A stretch of DNA of 64,000 nt, taken from NCBI GenBank assembly GCA_947396885.1, contig OX377206.1, positions 11,648,778 to 11,712,777 of the forward strand, written 5' to 3'. The position numbers were made by a program, and so were the translations under genes. Source of the stretch: Heligmosomoides polygyrus polygyrus. Its lineage: Eukaryota; Nematoda; Chromadorea; Rhabditida; Heligmosomidae. Every line of letters starts with the position of its first letter. Within the stretch, counting starts at the first letter, position 1. Below are positions 42,441-53,872 of the stretch, piece by piece. The notes beneath the pieces are model-generated. The model did no database searches and was not told where the DNA came from. It saw only the letters and a program-made list of their open reading frames with translations.

Positions 42441-43889
42441 ACAAGTGCTCCGACACGCCTAACGGTGCTTCTCGCACTTGCGCGCTTTGCTGGTTTCACC
42501 GTCCTGGCCACTCCTCCAGGTCCTCCCGTTCCTTTCTGGTCGCTCTCCTTGTCCACCCTAGAGGTCCCCTTTACAGCCCTTCTTCACCACCCCCTTAGTG
42601 GTCCTCCCATGTTTACGGCAGACGTCGGTGACACGTACTCAGAATCAGGAAATGCTTGCTGCGCGACGTAGGGGGCCTGTTTTCTGGATCGAGAAGTTCA
42701 GAAGCGCGCGCAGTCGCCGCTGTGTCGAGCATGAAGAGGCTATGCATACGGCAGATTCCTTGTTCTCCGAATGAATTCCTTGTGGCTCCCTTCTTGTTGG
42801 TTCCCCGTCCATGTCCCGCTTCCAAGTCCCTTTTTCTAGGTCGATTCTCCCCCCCCCCCCTCGAGGTTCTCCTTACTACTCTACCCCAATTAAGTAGCCA
42901 TCCCACGCTCACGACATGACGACGGTGAGCTAACGCCCATTGCACAACATCGGTGTCATATCTTCTAAATCCGTCCTCCCTTACTGGTAATGGATCCCTT
43001 GCTGATCCCCTTTACTGCTCCGCCCTGATTAGTAACTCCCTACTGGTCCCTCCTTAATGCCTAAACCCTTCTTATTGCCACCTCTTGGCCTGCTTCATTG
43101 TTTTCCTATCGACCTCCACCCACATCCCGATGCTTCCTCCAGGTCGCTTCTTTCTGGTCGTTGCCGGTTCTGCACCCTCGAAGTCCCCCTTCTAGTCTTA
43201 CCCCTTTAGTGGTCTTCTCATGCTAATGGCACGAAGTCGGCGGCATGGCTTCTGAATCTGGACGCTCAGAAACGCGCGTAGGTGCTGTGGTGCTCAGAAA
43301 GGCTCGCAGTTGTCGCTGTGTAGAGCAGGAGGAGGCTGTGCTTCCTCTGCTGCAGCAGCATCTCATGCTCAATTCTGAATGAGATCCCTCGTCGTAGGAC
43401 GACGGCGTCCCCTCTTCTAACTTCAGACGGTTGTTGTGCAACGAAAGGGACCTGTCTTTCTGATCCAGGCGCTCAGAAAGGCTCGCAGTTGTCGCTGTGT
43501 AGAGCAGGAGGAGGCTGCGCTTCCTCTGCTGCAGCAGCATCTCACGCTCAATTCTGAATGCGATCCCTCGTCGTAGGACAACGGTGTCTCCTCTTCTGAC
43601 TCCAGGCGGTTGTGGTGCGACAAAGGGAACCCGTCTTCTGGATTCAGGCACTCAGAAACGCGCGCAGACGCCGTTGTGTCAAACAGGAGGAGGCTACGCG
43701 TCCTCTGCTGCAACAACATCCGATGTTGAACAGCAAACGTTGCCCGCGCGAGGTACGCAGAGACGTCGCAAGGGATTTCATGAGATTGCTCACGGTTCCA
43801 TGAGGCGTATCTCAGCCAGGTTTCTAACCTACTGAGATACGTCTCATCATCTACAGGGCGGAGAGCTAACTCAATTATATAGTGGTAGA
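42441..43889 (-). mobile_element. Hairpin-ended element with minisatellite core, copy 2
   Basis: Minus orientation. The terminal hairpin is at 42441-42480 (ACAAGTGCTCCGACACGCC side). A C/T-rich stretch with CCTCC repeats follows (42490-43200), then about three minisatellite units (43240-43740), the GAGATACGTCTCA-type hairpin near 43803-43850, and the TCTACCACTATATAA end (complement) at 43889. Confidence 0.7.
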
Positions 43890-43910
43890 TATTGTTACAT
43901 ATTATTACAT

Positions 43911-45179
43911 ACAAGTGCTACGACACGCCTAACGGGGTGTCTCGCACTTGCCCGCTTCGCGGGATTATAGGTTTGCGATTTTTTCTCAGAAAATACTCTC
44001 ATACAGAAAGTACATGTGATGTTTCAAAACAATTTTGGGTACATGTCGCGTAGGTGAGCAGCACTGGTAGGTGGGAGCGAGCCAGCCAATGATAACCAAA
44101 TAGAGCACAGACCGAACACATGCCATACCATCAGTGTACCAACTGTATATGCTCCCTCTGAATGGAATGCCCATTCATTGCGGTCTGATTAGTTTAGGCG
44201 CTCCCACCTACCAGTGCTGCTCACCTACGCGACATGTACCCAATTTTGTTAACAGAACAACAAAAAGACAACATTTACTGCAACATCTCGGTGAATACAA
44301 CTTTGGTTTCGACTTGAGTCCTGGTGTTAACCAAATTTTCAGATAGGACTTCTGTCGAACTCGCGAGCACGCCACGTACAGTTGACCAAGAGAAAATGCT
44401 GGACTGGGGAGATATACTCAGAGGCGTACCTGTCGCGGGTAAACTTTGCCGTTCAACATGGGATAATGATGAGTTCTGCATGCGGACGGTCGTCGTACGA
44501 CGGCGATGTGACCTCTGCTTCCTTTCTTTTCGATCTTTTGACTCCAGACGGTTGTGGTGGGAACCCGTCTTCTAGATTCAGGGACTCAGAACGCGCCAGA
44601 CGCCGCTGTGTAGAGCAGGAGGAGGCTGCGCTTCCTCTGATGCAACAGCATCTCATGCTCAATTCTGAATGCGATCACTCGTCGTAGGACAACGGTGTCT
44701 CCTCTTCTGACTCCAGGCGGTTGTGGTGCGACGAAGGGAACCCGTCTTCTGGATTCAGGCACTCAGAAATGCGCACAGACGCCGTTGTGTCAAGCAGGAG
44801 GAGGCTGCCCTTCCTCTGCTGCAGCAGCATCTCATGCTCAAATCTGAATGCGATCCCTCGTCGTAGGTCGACGGTGTCTCCTCTTCTGACTCCAGGCGGT
44901 TGTGGTGCGACGAAGGGAACCCGTCTTTCTGATCCAGGCGCTCAGAAAGGCTCGCAGTTGTCGCTGTGTAGAGCAGGAGGAGGCTGCGCTTCCTCTGCTG
45001 CAACAATGTCCCATGTTGAACGGCAAACGTTGCCCGCGCGAGGTACACAGGGACATCGCAGGGGATTTCATGAGATTGCTCATGGTTCCATGAGGCGTAT
45101 CTCCGCCAGGTTTCCAACCTGAGTGAGATACGCCTTATCATTAACAGGGCAAGGAGCTAACTCAATTATATAGTGGTAG

Positions 45180-45180
<1 letters not shown>
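43911..45180 (-). mobile_element. Hairpin-ended element with minisatellite core, copy 3
   Basis: Minus orientation, immediately next to copy 2. The terminal hairpin begins ACAAGTGCTACGACACGCC (43911). The minisatellite units lie at 44420-45040, the subterminal hairpin at about 45090-45140, and the element ends at 45180 followed by (ATT)n. Part of the C-rich stretch is replaced by other sequence including the inverted repeat at 44036-44243. Confidence 0.7.
44036..44243. repeat. Inverted repeat with 55-bp arms
   Basis: GGGTACATGTCGCGTAGGTG at 44036 and its complement CACCTACGCGACATGTACCC ending at 44243. The arms extend through AGCAGCACTGGTAGGTGGGA. The middle is unique. It lies within element copy 3. 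Confidence 0.85.
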
Positions 45181-45224
<44 letters not shown>

Positions 45225-45226
45225 GT
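45181..45226. repeat. (ATT)n microsatellite
   Basis: About 14 ATT units directly beside the end of the preceding element. Confidence 0.95.
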
Positions 45227-45624
45227 AGATATTGGTAGTTGACGGACGTTTGCCCAATGCGACTGCGTCACATCCCCGATATGCAAGATAGCCATGACGG
45301 CTGCAAATGCAGAGAACCGTCAAATAACTACGTAGGTGGCTCGATCAAGGCTAAAATTGGCCCTACTTCACCGCACTGCTCGCACCCGATCGGGCAAAAA
45401 CCCGATAAGTATCCTAATATAGAATGGCGTTCAGTCGAGCCTAGTCATGCTAATAAAATCTGATTATAAAGTCACTTCTAACTTCTAATTTCAGCGCCTT
45501 CAGGTAATCTCAAAAAATCTGCAACTTCTAACTCCTACGTTGCTTACTGTCCTCACAAAGGACATTTATAGGCCACTATAAATTGCCCATCGATGTATTG
45601 TAACTAAGTTACTTTGACGTCGTT
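45227..45624. other. No recognised feature
   Basis: A 74-codon frame has no motif. Confidence 0.4.
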
Positions 45625-45789
45625 GGCTGACGTCTCTAGAAAGGATAATACACTGATTTGCTTATCAGCTGGCTACCGTAAGTCGTCGAGAGGACCAAAA
45701 AGTAGCCTCCACGACATCCCGTAGAAGTAGAATGCCTGGCGCGTCCAGAAAGGGCTTGAATGATGCCGTCCTTTACCCTTAACCTTTAT
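45625..45789 (+). mobile_element. SINE-A, 5'-truncated
   Basis: Begins within the GTCTGGGAAGGATAA block (here GTCTCTAGAAAGGATAA) and continues to CCTTTACCCTTAACCTTTAT. Confidence 0.85.
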
Positions 45790-46231
45790 CGCCCAAAGCG
45801 CGTAGCAATTCAGAAGACGTGACATGATGACGTTTCTTAAGATCAAGGGAATATTATGATGGACAACTGAAGCTGGATATCAGAAAGATCGTCCTGCACA
45901 GCTGCGTGACTCGAACTCTACGAGCTGCTCCAGCATGAAACAATGCTCTAAGACGAGGGGGAGTGTAGTGTGAAGGCCAAGAGAAAGTACTAGTGGGAGC
46001 AGTGGCGGCTGGTCGTTTTCGTCCGATACTTTGCATTTTTTGTGGTGGCATTACCCCATGGTGTCCCAAACAAGAGACAAAAATAACCACAGATTATTCT
46101 GAAGTCCCACTTTCCCGAAGCAAATGGGATTCGGGGCTAGACTTCTTAGATGCCAACAACATCAGTCAAAAACATTGAAAACAACCTCTCCCTTTTCTAA
46201 ATAAAGTAGCTGAAGCACTGCAAAACCTTGT
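45790..46231. other. No recognised feature
   Basis: Open frames on both strands without motifs. Confidence 0.4.
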
Positions 46232-46244
46232 CTAGTAGACTAGT

Positions 46245-46315
<71 letters not shown>

Positions 46316-46317
46316 TT
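46232..46317. repeat. (TTTA)n microsatellite
   Basis: About 20 units. A shorter TTTA run (46590-46610) lies at the other side of the adjacent SINE-A. Confidence 0.95.
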
Positions 46318-46592
46318 TGGTTGGCCTGGGCGGGAAATCCGAACTAAGAACCTGGTATCGAGTGCAGGCGACAGCCGACGCCTCCTCCGACTGCGCTCCA
46401 CGCTTCCCTCCGGGGTCGGTGAATTGGTACCAGACTTGTCTGGGAATGATAAAGCACTGACTTGTACATCGGCTGGCCACCGCAAGTCATTGTATGGCCA
46501 AATACGCATTCAACACGCCTCCATGACATCCCGTAGAAGTAGAATGCGTGGCGCATCCCAAAGAGGATTGAATAATGCCGTCCTTTATTCTT
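46318..46592 (+). mobile_element. SINE-A with inverted head
   Basis: 46318-46405 is the tRNA-like head in minus orientation, from CCAACCAA back to GCGTGGAGCGCAGTCGG. 46406-46592 is the body in plus orientation, starting TTCCCTCCGGGGTCGG. In normal copies these segments are contiguous, so the head has been flipped in place with loss of only a few bases at the join. Confidence 0.92.
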
Positions 46593-46739
46593 ATTTATTT
46601 ATTTATTTATTGCACGTGGATGCCCACCGAGACAGAGCTATTCGTAATCAGCTTTGAAAAAAAAGAAAAGCCGAGATACGCACGACGAAAAAACAAAAAC
46701 ATATGTTTGTGTAGTTGAAAAATATGAACAACATTATCG

Positions 46740-47060
46740 TAATGAAACCTACTTTTAGGTCCAATTTCCCCATTTTAGTTTACGGTCAAAGGGATTTATC
46801 AATAAGCTTCATATGTTGTGAGATGGAACTTCAACCTTTTTTTGGACAATTTCAAAAAGTTCGAAGCAGCTCTAGGGGTAAAAAAAGGAATACCGTATTC
46901 AAGACCTTACCTATCTGGTTAGGTAAACGAATTTCAGATCTGAAGCCACACGTGTTCGAAGACAAAGTTGTGCAAAATTTCTCGCGACGTAAGCGTACTT
47001 TCTCAGTGATTATTTTGTAAATTATGAGCAAATCGTTTTTGGCTTCACGCAATGGTGGAG
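46740..47060 (-). pseudogene. CR1-like LINE C-terminal fossil
   Basis: The minus strand reads REAKNDLLIIYKIITEKVRL and then SNTCGFRSEIRLPNQ. This is the region after the polymerase that in the 56-kb LINE reads RRKRNDLLLFHKIVHREIGI and NTRGG. Only about 100 codons are recognisable. Confidence 0.65.
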
Positions 47061-47603
47061 AACAACTACTGAAAATTTTGTTACGAACATTAGCAGGGTG
47101 GATGGATGTGTTATCATAACCATACAGTTGTATCCAGGCGTTCGAGTTACGTCATTTCGTACTGTTTCTGACCTAGCTAGATTCTTGACTGACCTTTTGG
47201 TCTTTTGGACCAACTGGCAGCCATTCCTGTTCTGAGTTCAACGCCATGATTTTCAAAAATCGGCACACAACAGCAGCAACAGGATAGGCTACATATGTAG
47301 GTGCTGGATGTAATATAAAGAAAGGAGCAGTGACCTAAATTAATAAAGAGTAGGAGTAGAATATGTCTGCAAACTTGATTTGGTTCATCAAAATAGGAGA
47401 CCAGTGGGGAATAATTTGATCGCTTGCTCAGCAGTAGGAAGTGCGATTTTTTACGCAGGAGTTTTTGCAGCAAATCGTGCAGACAACTCTGCTGCCAGTC
47501 AACACATCTGTGATATTCCATATCTATGACATATCTTGCAATATAGCAGAGTAAAAAACGCGGTCATTTTTTGCTATTGATGTTAAGCTTCTTATTTGAA
47601 AAA
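47061..47603. other. No recognised feature
   Basis: A 114-codon minus-strand frame (47177-47521) lacks any motif. Confidence 0.4.
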
Positions 47604-47712
47604 GCTCGGCTCGAAGTGACACGATTCACGCAACTGAAAGAAGGTCTCCGGAGCTTCGAGCTTCGTGGACGTTTGAGGACTAGAGAAGAATGGGCAAGGT
47701 TGTCGAAAATTA
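47604..47712 (+). mobile_element. RTE LINE fragment
   Basis: GACACGATTCACGCAACTGA, GGTCTCCGGAGCTTCGAGC and TTGTCGAAAATTAGGTG match the RTE C-terminal region near 41605-41711. It is cut off by the following repeat. Confidence 0.8.
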
Positions 47713-48416
47713 GGTGTGCTGATCACGAATCTGATATCCGTTCATGAAACTTCGGCCGATTACGATAGGTTACGGTAGGTACTGGTGACTAGGACTGCCA
47801 AGGTCATGATCACCATTTTCCATCTAACGTCGCCTAGAGGGGTTATTTGGGGTGCTGATCACGAATCTGACATCCGTTTTTGGCATTACGGTCGAGTACG
47901 GTACGTCACGGTAGGTACGGGTAATCGCCAACAGCCTTAGTCACCCGTACCTACCGTAACCAACTTTAGTCCACCTAATACCAAAAACCGATGTCCGATT
48001 CGTGATCAGCTCCCCAAATAACTCATATAGCCGAAGTTTGGGCGAAATCGGTGACCATGCCTCCGACAGCCTCACTCACCCGTACCTACCGAACCTACTG
48101 TAATCGGCCCAAATTTTGAAAAAGGATGTCAGAATCGAGATCAGCGTTTCAAATAACCCTCTTGGGCAAAGTTTGTGTAAAAAAATACTGAATTGAATTG
48201 ATTTGATTGTAGAATTGGTCTCCTTCCTACTAACATTTTTTAATTCGATATACATAATGAAAGCAAAGACAATTTTCTTGCTTATTCCCGTTTGACATTC
48301 TCCTATCACAAGTAATTAGCGAACATAAAAAACATCTATAAAAAACCGACGGCAGCAGTACAAAAAATAGCGCGAAATGTTATGATCCACCGGTGGCTCA
48401 TAGTGCCGTCAATGTG
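47713..48416. mobile_element. TTAA-type element, second copy (right part)
   Basis: Collinear with 37140-37821: GATCACGAATCTGACATCCG motifs, CACCCGTACCTACCGTAACC, an AAAGCAAAGACAATTTTCTT block, and an end GTGCCGTCAATGTG followed by TTAA (48417-48420). The left end is missing, so this copy is 5' deleted or recombined. Confidence 0.75.
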
Positions 48417-48420
48417 TTAA

Positions 48421-48877
48421 AGGGAAAACCTTTCATTGAAAATGCTGGAGTAGCTAAAGCAAAACGCTTCATTTTCGAGAAACCGTTTCGGCTGCAAGGC
48501 CTTGCAGTCTGCAAATAAAATTCGAGAGGAAACGGATTTAATGGTCGTTCTAAATGCGTGCAAGACGGCCCAATAATCGCACTTCCGACAAGCCATCCAG
48601 CATTCGTTTAACTTCAGCTTCCACCCGTAGCAAAGTCGTTTTAGAGAAGAAAAAACAGCTCAAATCTGAAAATAACCCTTCAACCACCTCGATGGTAGCA
48701 GACGCGATTCTTTTTATCTATAATAGAATTTATTTTATGTTTTATTTTTTAATGGAGACTGGCTCCTTCTAGGCATCCTGTTGATCTAAACCAAACCAGC
48801 GTGTTCAGATAAACAGAGCTTCTATCTTCATATTGGGATAACCTATCTCTAATGCGAATAGCAATAGCAAATAGCAC
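48421..48877. other. No gene confirmed
   Basis: A 72-codon frame (48554-48772) begins basic and polar and ends hydrophobic. It shows no recognised domain and I cannot support it as an exon. Confidence 0.35.
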
Positions 48878-49165
48878 GGGCGCGCGTAGCGCAGTCGGAG
48901 GAGGCGCCGGCTGTCGCGTGCACCCGATACCGGGTTCCTGGTTCGGATTTTCCGCCAAGGCCAACCAAGCCTTCCATCCCTCCGGGGTCGGTGAATTGGT
49001 ACCAGACTTGTCTGGGAAGGATAGAGCGCTGACTCGTTCATCGGCTGCCCACCGCAAGTCATTGTATGGCCAAATTCAAATCGCCTCCACTACATCCCGT
49101 AGAAGTAGAATGCGTGGAGCATCCCAAAAGGGATTGAGTAACGCCGTCCTTTATCCTTTTATCCT
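48878..49165 (+). mobile_element. SINE-A copy
   Basis: GGGCGCGCGTAGCGCAGTCGG head with a perfect A box. About 10 bases (ACGCATTC region) are missing in the body. The flanks GCAAATAGCA (48867-48876 and 49175-49184) suggest a 10-bp duplication. Confidence 0.94.
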
Positions 49166-49267
49166 TATCCTCAATGCAAATAGCAAATAATAAACCTTCA
49201 GCCGACAATTTTTTCATTCATAAAGTTTGTCTACCCAGATTAGCTTATGATATGTCTAACAAGATTA

Positions 49268-49580
49268 GAGAGCCTGTAGCGCAGAAAGAGGAGGTACCGG
49301 CTGTTACCTGCACCCGATACGAGGTTCTTGGTTCGGATTTCCCTCCAGGCCAAAGCCTTAAGGGCCAACGAAACCTTCTATTCCCTCGGTGTCGATGAAT
49401 TGGTACCAGACTTGTCTCGCAAGGATAGAGCGCTGACTTGTTCATCGACCGGCCACCGCAAGTCATTGCATGAGCAAATATACATTCAAACCGACTCCAT
49501 GACATCCCGTAGAAGTAGAATGCGTGGAGCATCCCAAAAGGGATTGAGTACCGCCCTTCATCTTTTATTCTTATCCTTAT
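49268..49580 (+). mobile_element. SINE-A copy, diverged
   Basis: TGTAGCGCAGAAAGAGG head, GGTTCTTGGTTCGGATTTCC, an insertion near 49355-49372, and tail CTTTTATTCTTATCC. Confidence 0.88.
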
Positions 49581-49689
49581 GTCTATGATTACGATGTACC
49601 TAAAACAAGGGACAAACATGTCCATTATTAATCTTCGGAAAGCTCAAAGCAGAAGGCTGTGTGCTACTGATAATTTTCCACTTTCCAGA

Positions 49690-50110
49690 CGTCGATCCTA
49701 AAAATGGTATCACATGTATGTTCGCGGTAACAAAATCAGTTCCAGAATACGTCTATACTTATGATAAGCACTGTAGCTGTCAGAAGTCTTTAACAGGAAA
49801 TAATGGGCCTTGCAAAGAAGCATGCAAAAACGTCGAGTCTAGACAAACGGGAATGGGAAGGCCGGCATCACAGAGGCATTACTGAACCGACGTTCGTTTT
49901 TTAATGCGCTCGGCTGATGATAATTTCAGAAACAAACATCGCGGTCGGTGAGAACGGAAAAACATGTGCTTTGAAGAATCACCGACAATCCAGACCAGGA
50001 TGGAACAATTGGGATGCGGCTACAGACACCGACACTGGCAGAGCCACACACATGCTCTGTATTCTTATGGTAATACTCCCTGCCCCGTTGACCATTGCTT
50101 TCCTTTGAAT
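49690..50110 (+). other. Possible host 3' exons (weak)
   Basis: A good acceptor-like CTTTCCAG ends at 49688. It precedes a frame with ITCMFAVTKSVPEYVY, then KHCSCQKSLTGNNGPCKEAC (four or more cysteines in a short span). A second acceptor-like AATTTCAG ends at 49929. The frame after it includes RPGWNNWDAATDTDTGRAT, ends in the hydrophobic MLCILMVILPAPLTIAFL and a TGA, and AATAAA follows at 50108. A hydrophobic C-terminus could be a membrane or GPI signal. No convincing donor joins the two parts in frame. This is the only non-repeat coding-like stretch I found, and I do not recognise the family. Confidence 0.3.
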
Positions 50111-50183
50111 AAATACGCATGGAAATCGCAAATTTGAGGCGCTACACACACTGGCGAAACATATGGATTGCCAACCATATGGG

Positions 50184-50468
50184 ATAAAAAAAGGATAAAC
50201 GATGGCGTTACTTAATCCCTCTTGGGATGCGCCATATACTCTACTTCAACGGGTTGTCGTGGAGGCGATTTGAATGTGTATTAGGCCATACAATGACTTG
50301 CGGTGGCTAGCCGATGAGCAAGTCAGCGTTTTATCCTTCCCAGACATGTGTGGAACCAATCCACCGTCCCCGGAGGGATGGAAGGCTTGGTTGGCCTGAG
50401 CGAGAGATCCGAACCAGGAACCTGGTATCGCGTGCAGGCGACAGTCGGCGCCTCTTCCGACACCCACC
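50184..50468 (-). mobile_element. SINE-A copy, head truncated
   Basis: Minus strand, with tail AAAAAAAGGATAAACG at the left. It ends at CGCCTCTTCCGAC in the A-box region. CCATATGGG lies at both flanks (50175-50183, 50469-50477). Confidence 0.92.
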
Positions 50469-50534
50469 CCATATGGGGTAAGGAAGGCATTTCGTTTGAA
50501 AAAGCCAGGCTTACCTTCAGCTAATGGCTTCCAA

Positions 50535-50836
50535 GGGTGCGTGGAGCGCAGACGGAGGAGGCACCGGCTGCCCCTGCACCCGATAGCAGGTTCCTGGTTC
50601 GGATTTCCCGCTCAGGCCAACCAAGCCTTCCATCCCTCTGGGGTCGGTGAATTGGTACCAGACTTGTCTGGGAAGGATAAAGCACTGACTTGTTTATCGG
50701 CTGGCCACCGCAAGTCATTGTATGGCCAAATACGCATTCAACTCGCCTCGACGACATCCCGTAGAAGCAGAATGCGTGGCGCACCCCAAAGGGGATTGAA
50801 TAACTCCGTCCTTTATCCTTTATCCTTTATCCTTTA
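50535..50836 (+). mobile_element. SINE-A copy with four-unit tail
   Basis: Head GGGTGCGTGGAGCGCAGACGG, full body, tail CCTTTATCCTTTATCCTTTA. TGGCTTC follows the tail and also precedes the head, a short duplication. Confidence 0.94.
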
Positions 50837-51265
50837 TTGGCTTCTAACAGATTACGTGAACCTCTAAAAGTATACTAAAAATATAGTCTTCAATGAAGAT
50901 CTGTACACCTAACTAGGTCTTTCCAGCTAAGATGAGCTACTCATAGGAATCGCAGAATTATCCATCTTAGCTGCGCTAACTAAAAAATGTGCACAGTGAC
51001 ACGCTGTCCGAGAAACTGGAATAATTTTATTAACATTTTTATTTTTGAAAAAATAATAGTAAGCTTATCTTACGCAATAAAGCAGCAACCATTTAATGCT
51101 CTAAACCATAAGATCGCGCCGTGGACTTCAAAGGCTTGTCTTTATTTGATTTATAGTGTCAATACTGCTTACACAAAGCAGTATATGAGGGCGTGCGTAT
51201 TCTTTACAGTTGTTTTTGATGTCAAATCATTTCCTTAAAGCTTCAAGTGGCTAGTACTGAGGTTG
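50837..51265. other. No recognised feature
   Basis: An 83-codon AT-rich frame has no motif. Confidence 0.4.
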
Positions 51266-51505
51266 CAAGCTGCTATAACAATGTTTCGTTGGAATCAAAA
51301 CTCTAGCGCCAGGCGTGACTCGAACCCGCACCTCCTGCTGACCGGGCGGGAATGTTCTACTCCATTACACCACCGGCGCTGTTTGATCGGACGCGGCGAG
51401 GAGCAATGGCGTAGAGCATTACCGCGCGGTCAGCAGGAGGAGCGGGTCCGAGTCCCGCCTGGCGTTAGAGTTTTGATCGCAACGAAACATCCTAATAACA
51501 GCTTT
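51266..51505. mobile_element. Inverted pair of SINE-B copies
   Basis: The minus copy (51266-51385) reads GCGCCGGTGGTGTAATGGAG, then TGCGGGTTCGAGTC and a GCGC end with tail TAGAGTTTTGATTCC. The plus copy (51400-51505) reads GCAATGGCGTAGAGC, GGGTCCGAGTCCCGCC, GGCGTTAGAGTTTTGATCGC and AACGAAACATCC. The acceptor GCGCCGG/CTGGCGC is complete in the minus copy. The two heads face each other, so a transcript across both would fold back. Confidence 0.8.
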
Positions 51506-52307
51506 TTTGTTTTATCGTTTACAGGTGCAAAACTACATGCAAATAGAAAATTTGCTATCAATCGAATAAAAATTGCGTCTTGGACGTAGACATAGCGCAA
51601 TCTCTCGTTTTGGCACTAAAAATAACCCTTCTCTTTCAAACAAGCTTTAAACAATTTTTTTGCTGGAAAAATAAGATTTATGTGAAAAAATTCAAACCAT
51701 GAGTCCACTTAGGTAGATGAATTAAAACTTTGAGGAAAATTGTACAAACATTTTCCTTGAACAAAAAGATTATTCTCACCTTCTTGAACAGTCCCTAGTT
51801 CGGTGTAGGAGTAGCTTTTTATTTGCTTGATTTCAAAAGCGTTAGGCTTGTTTGGAACGCATCCAGTTTGACGAGAAAATGGTATAATAAATATATAACT
51901 AAATAAAATTGAATGCATGTTTGCATATTATTTTTGTTGTATTGTTTATAGGTGCAAAACACCAAGTAAACAAAAAATTTCTGTCAATCGAATAAAAATC
52001 GAAACGTCATGGACGAGGACATCCAGATTTCAAAAGCAAAGGGTAATATGATATAAGAAGGTCAAATTGTTCAGAAATCAAAACTGAATTTCAGAAACTT
52101 TCCAAGAAAAACATCTTACCAAAACCGTTAAGGCAATAGAAAAACTGTTGACAGGTATTCCAGGATGTTCCTTAATAGCTTACTTCATACTGCTGCTGTT
52201 GTCTGTTGTTTGTAGCTAAATATACATGCTTTTTTCGTTCTGTTCTGTTTTTTTGTTCCGTTTGTTCTATTTTTTGACTGATCTACGTACAAATAAATAA
52301 ATAAATA
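51506..52307. other. No recognised feature
   Basis: AT-rich. AGGTGCAAAAC occurs at 51523 and 51950, each followed by similar sequence (AATAAAAAT, GTC..TGGACG), an old direct duplication of about 70 bp. Confidence 0.5.
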
Positions 52308-53748
52308 TTAGGCTGGCAATTAAGTTCGTGGACTATCACGAAGAAAATGACAAAAATGACAATAATCAAAATAAGATCCCTTGAAGCGCGGAAGGGCTTC
52401 CCGTTTATCAGGTAGCTAGCTGGCCTATCCCACGGCTGTACAATTCTGTAAGGCCAAGAATCCATGGAGGCGCATGTTGATCTGGTCCACATCAATAAAT
52501 CGTCTTCCAACCAAGAACAGCTGCACTGAATTAAAAATGTGGTAGTCACTCGGCGCAAGGTCTGGGCAAGGTGGAAGAGTTTGACGCTCCCAGTCAAGGT
52601 CTTCTATTTTTTGAGGTGTCCGGTTCGCTACGTTCCCTCCGTTTGGTGGTGTCAAGAAGGTACTAACTTCTGGAAGATCGTAAAGAACGGTTCCAGCATT
52701 AATGCTGTAATCTACTCTTCTCAACCTGGCCGCGCGCAGGCTGAACTCCGCTGGAATCGGTTCAGACAGATTTTCAGGAGCGGAATTACCTATCAGCAAG
52801 ATAACGCCAGATCGCACGTCACGAGTCGGGGGGCTTCAAAAAAATCGAAGACCTTGGCTGGGAGCGTCAAACCCATCCACCTCACAGCACAGGCTTTGCG
52901 CTGAGTGACAGCCACCTTTTTAGGTCGATGCAGCACTTCTTGGTTGCAAGACGATTTATTCAAGTGAACCGGGTCAAGACGCACCTGAAACGATTCATCG
53001 CCTCAAAACCAGAGGAATTCTATAGCTGTGGGATGGACCAGCTAGCTGATAAATGGGAAGCAATCCCGCGTTGCAAGGGATCCTACTTTGATTGAAAATC
53101 GAGCACTAGTTAAAAGTTCCGACCCCACCGACACGACTTCGGTCGAATTTTTTTCGCTGAAATTTCGTCTAGGGTTATTTAGGGTGCTGCTCACGAATCT
53201 GACATCCGTTATTCACGATTCGGTCGGAGACCACCCATACCGTCAACAAGGATGGTCCAGGCAGGGTCACCGATTCCGCTGAAACTTCGTCTAGGAGGGT
53301 TATTTGGGGTGCTGATCACGAATATGACATCCGTTTTAGAAATTGCGGTCGATTACGGTAGGTACGGGTAACCAAGGCTGCCGCCGTCATAATCACCAAT
53401 TTTGCCCAAGCTTCGCCTAGGGGGATTATTTGGGGTGCTGATAACGAATCTGACATCCGTTTTTGGTTTTACACAGGAGTTTGGGCGAAATCGGTGACCA
53501 TTATCTTAGTCACCCGTACCTACCGTAACCTACCGTACTCCAGCGTAAAACAAAAAACGGATGTCAGACTCGTGATCAGCACCCCAAATAACCCCCGTAG
53601 ACGAAGTTTCAGCGAAAAAAAATTCAACCGAAGTCGTTTCGGTGGAGTCGGAACTTTTAACGAGTGCCGAAAATTGTTATTTATTATTTCTTAATAAGCA
53701 CTTTTGTTGGAGGTGCTTGAGAGTCCACGAATTCAGTTGTCAACCTAA
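52308..53748. mobile_element. Mariner-derived palindrome (two 3' halves head to head)
   Basis: Ends TTAGGCTGGCAATTAAG and the complement of GTTGTCAACCTAA, with TA at 52306-52307 and 53749-53750. The minus strand on the left reads KIEDLDWERQTLPP then PDLAPSDYHIFNSVQLFL. The plus strand on the right reads YQQDNARSHV and, with shifts, THLKRFIASKPEEFYSCGM then DQLADKWEAIPRC. The same transposase 3' end is therefore present twice in opposite orientation. The 5' half of the gene is missing. A MITE (53106-53661) interrupts the right arm. Confidence 0.82.
53106..53661. mobile_element. MITE with CACTAGTTAAAAGTTCC ends
   Basis: CACTAGTTAAAAGTTCCGAC at the left and GTCGGAACTTTTAACGAGTG at the right. 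Interior GATCACGAATCTGACATCCG motifs appear in both orientations. Same family as 16643-17047. Confidence 0.78.
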
Positions 53749-53872
53749 TAAATAAATAAATATGAACTTATGGAGGGCAAGCGATAAAAAACCCAGAGTA
53801 TTATCCGCCCCAGAGAGATGAACCCGTGCAGGTACGACAGACTAAAATTTCCCCAACTACTTCACTGTTTAC

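Noticed and set aside
46232..46317. Telomeric or centromeric repeat
   Set aside because: TTTA units are a simple microsatellite; the nematode telomere unit TTAGGC does not occur in tandem.
47177..47521. 114-codon minus-strand frame with serine and cysteine runs
   Set aside because: Low-complexity composition, no start context, no domain.
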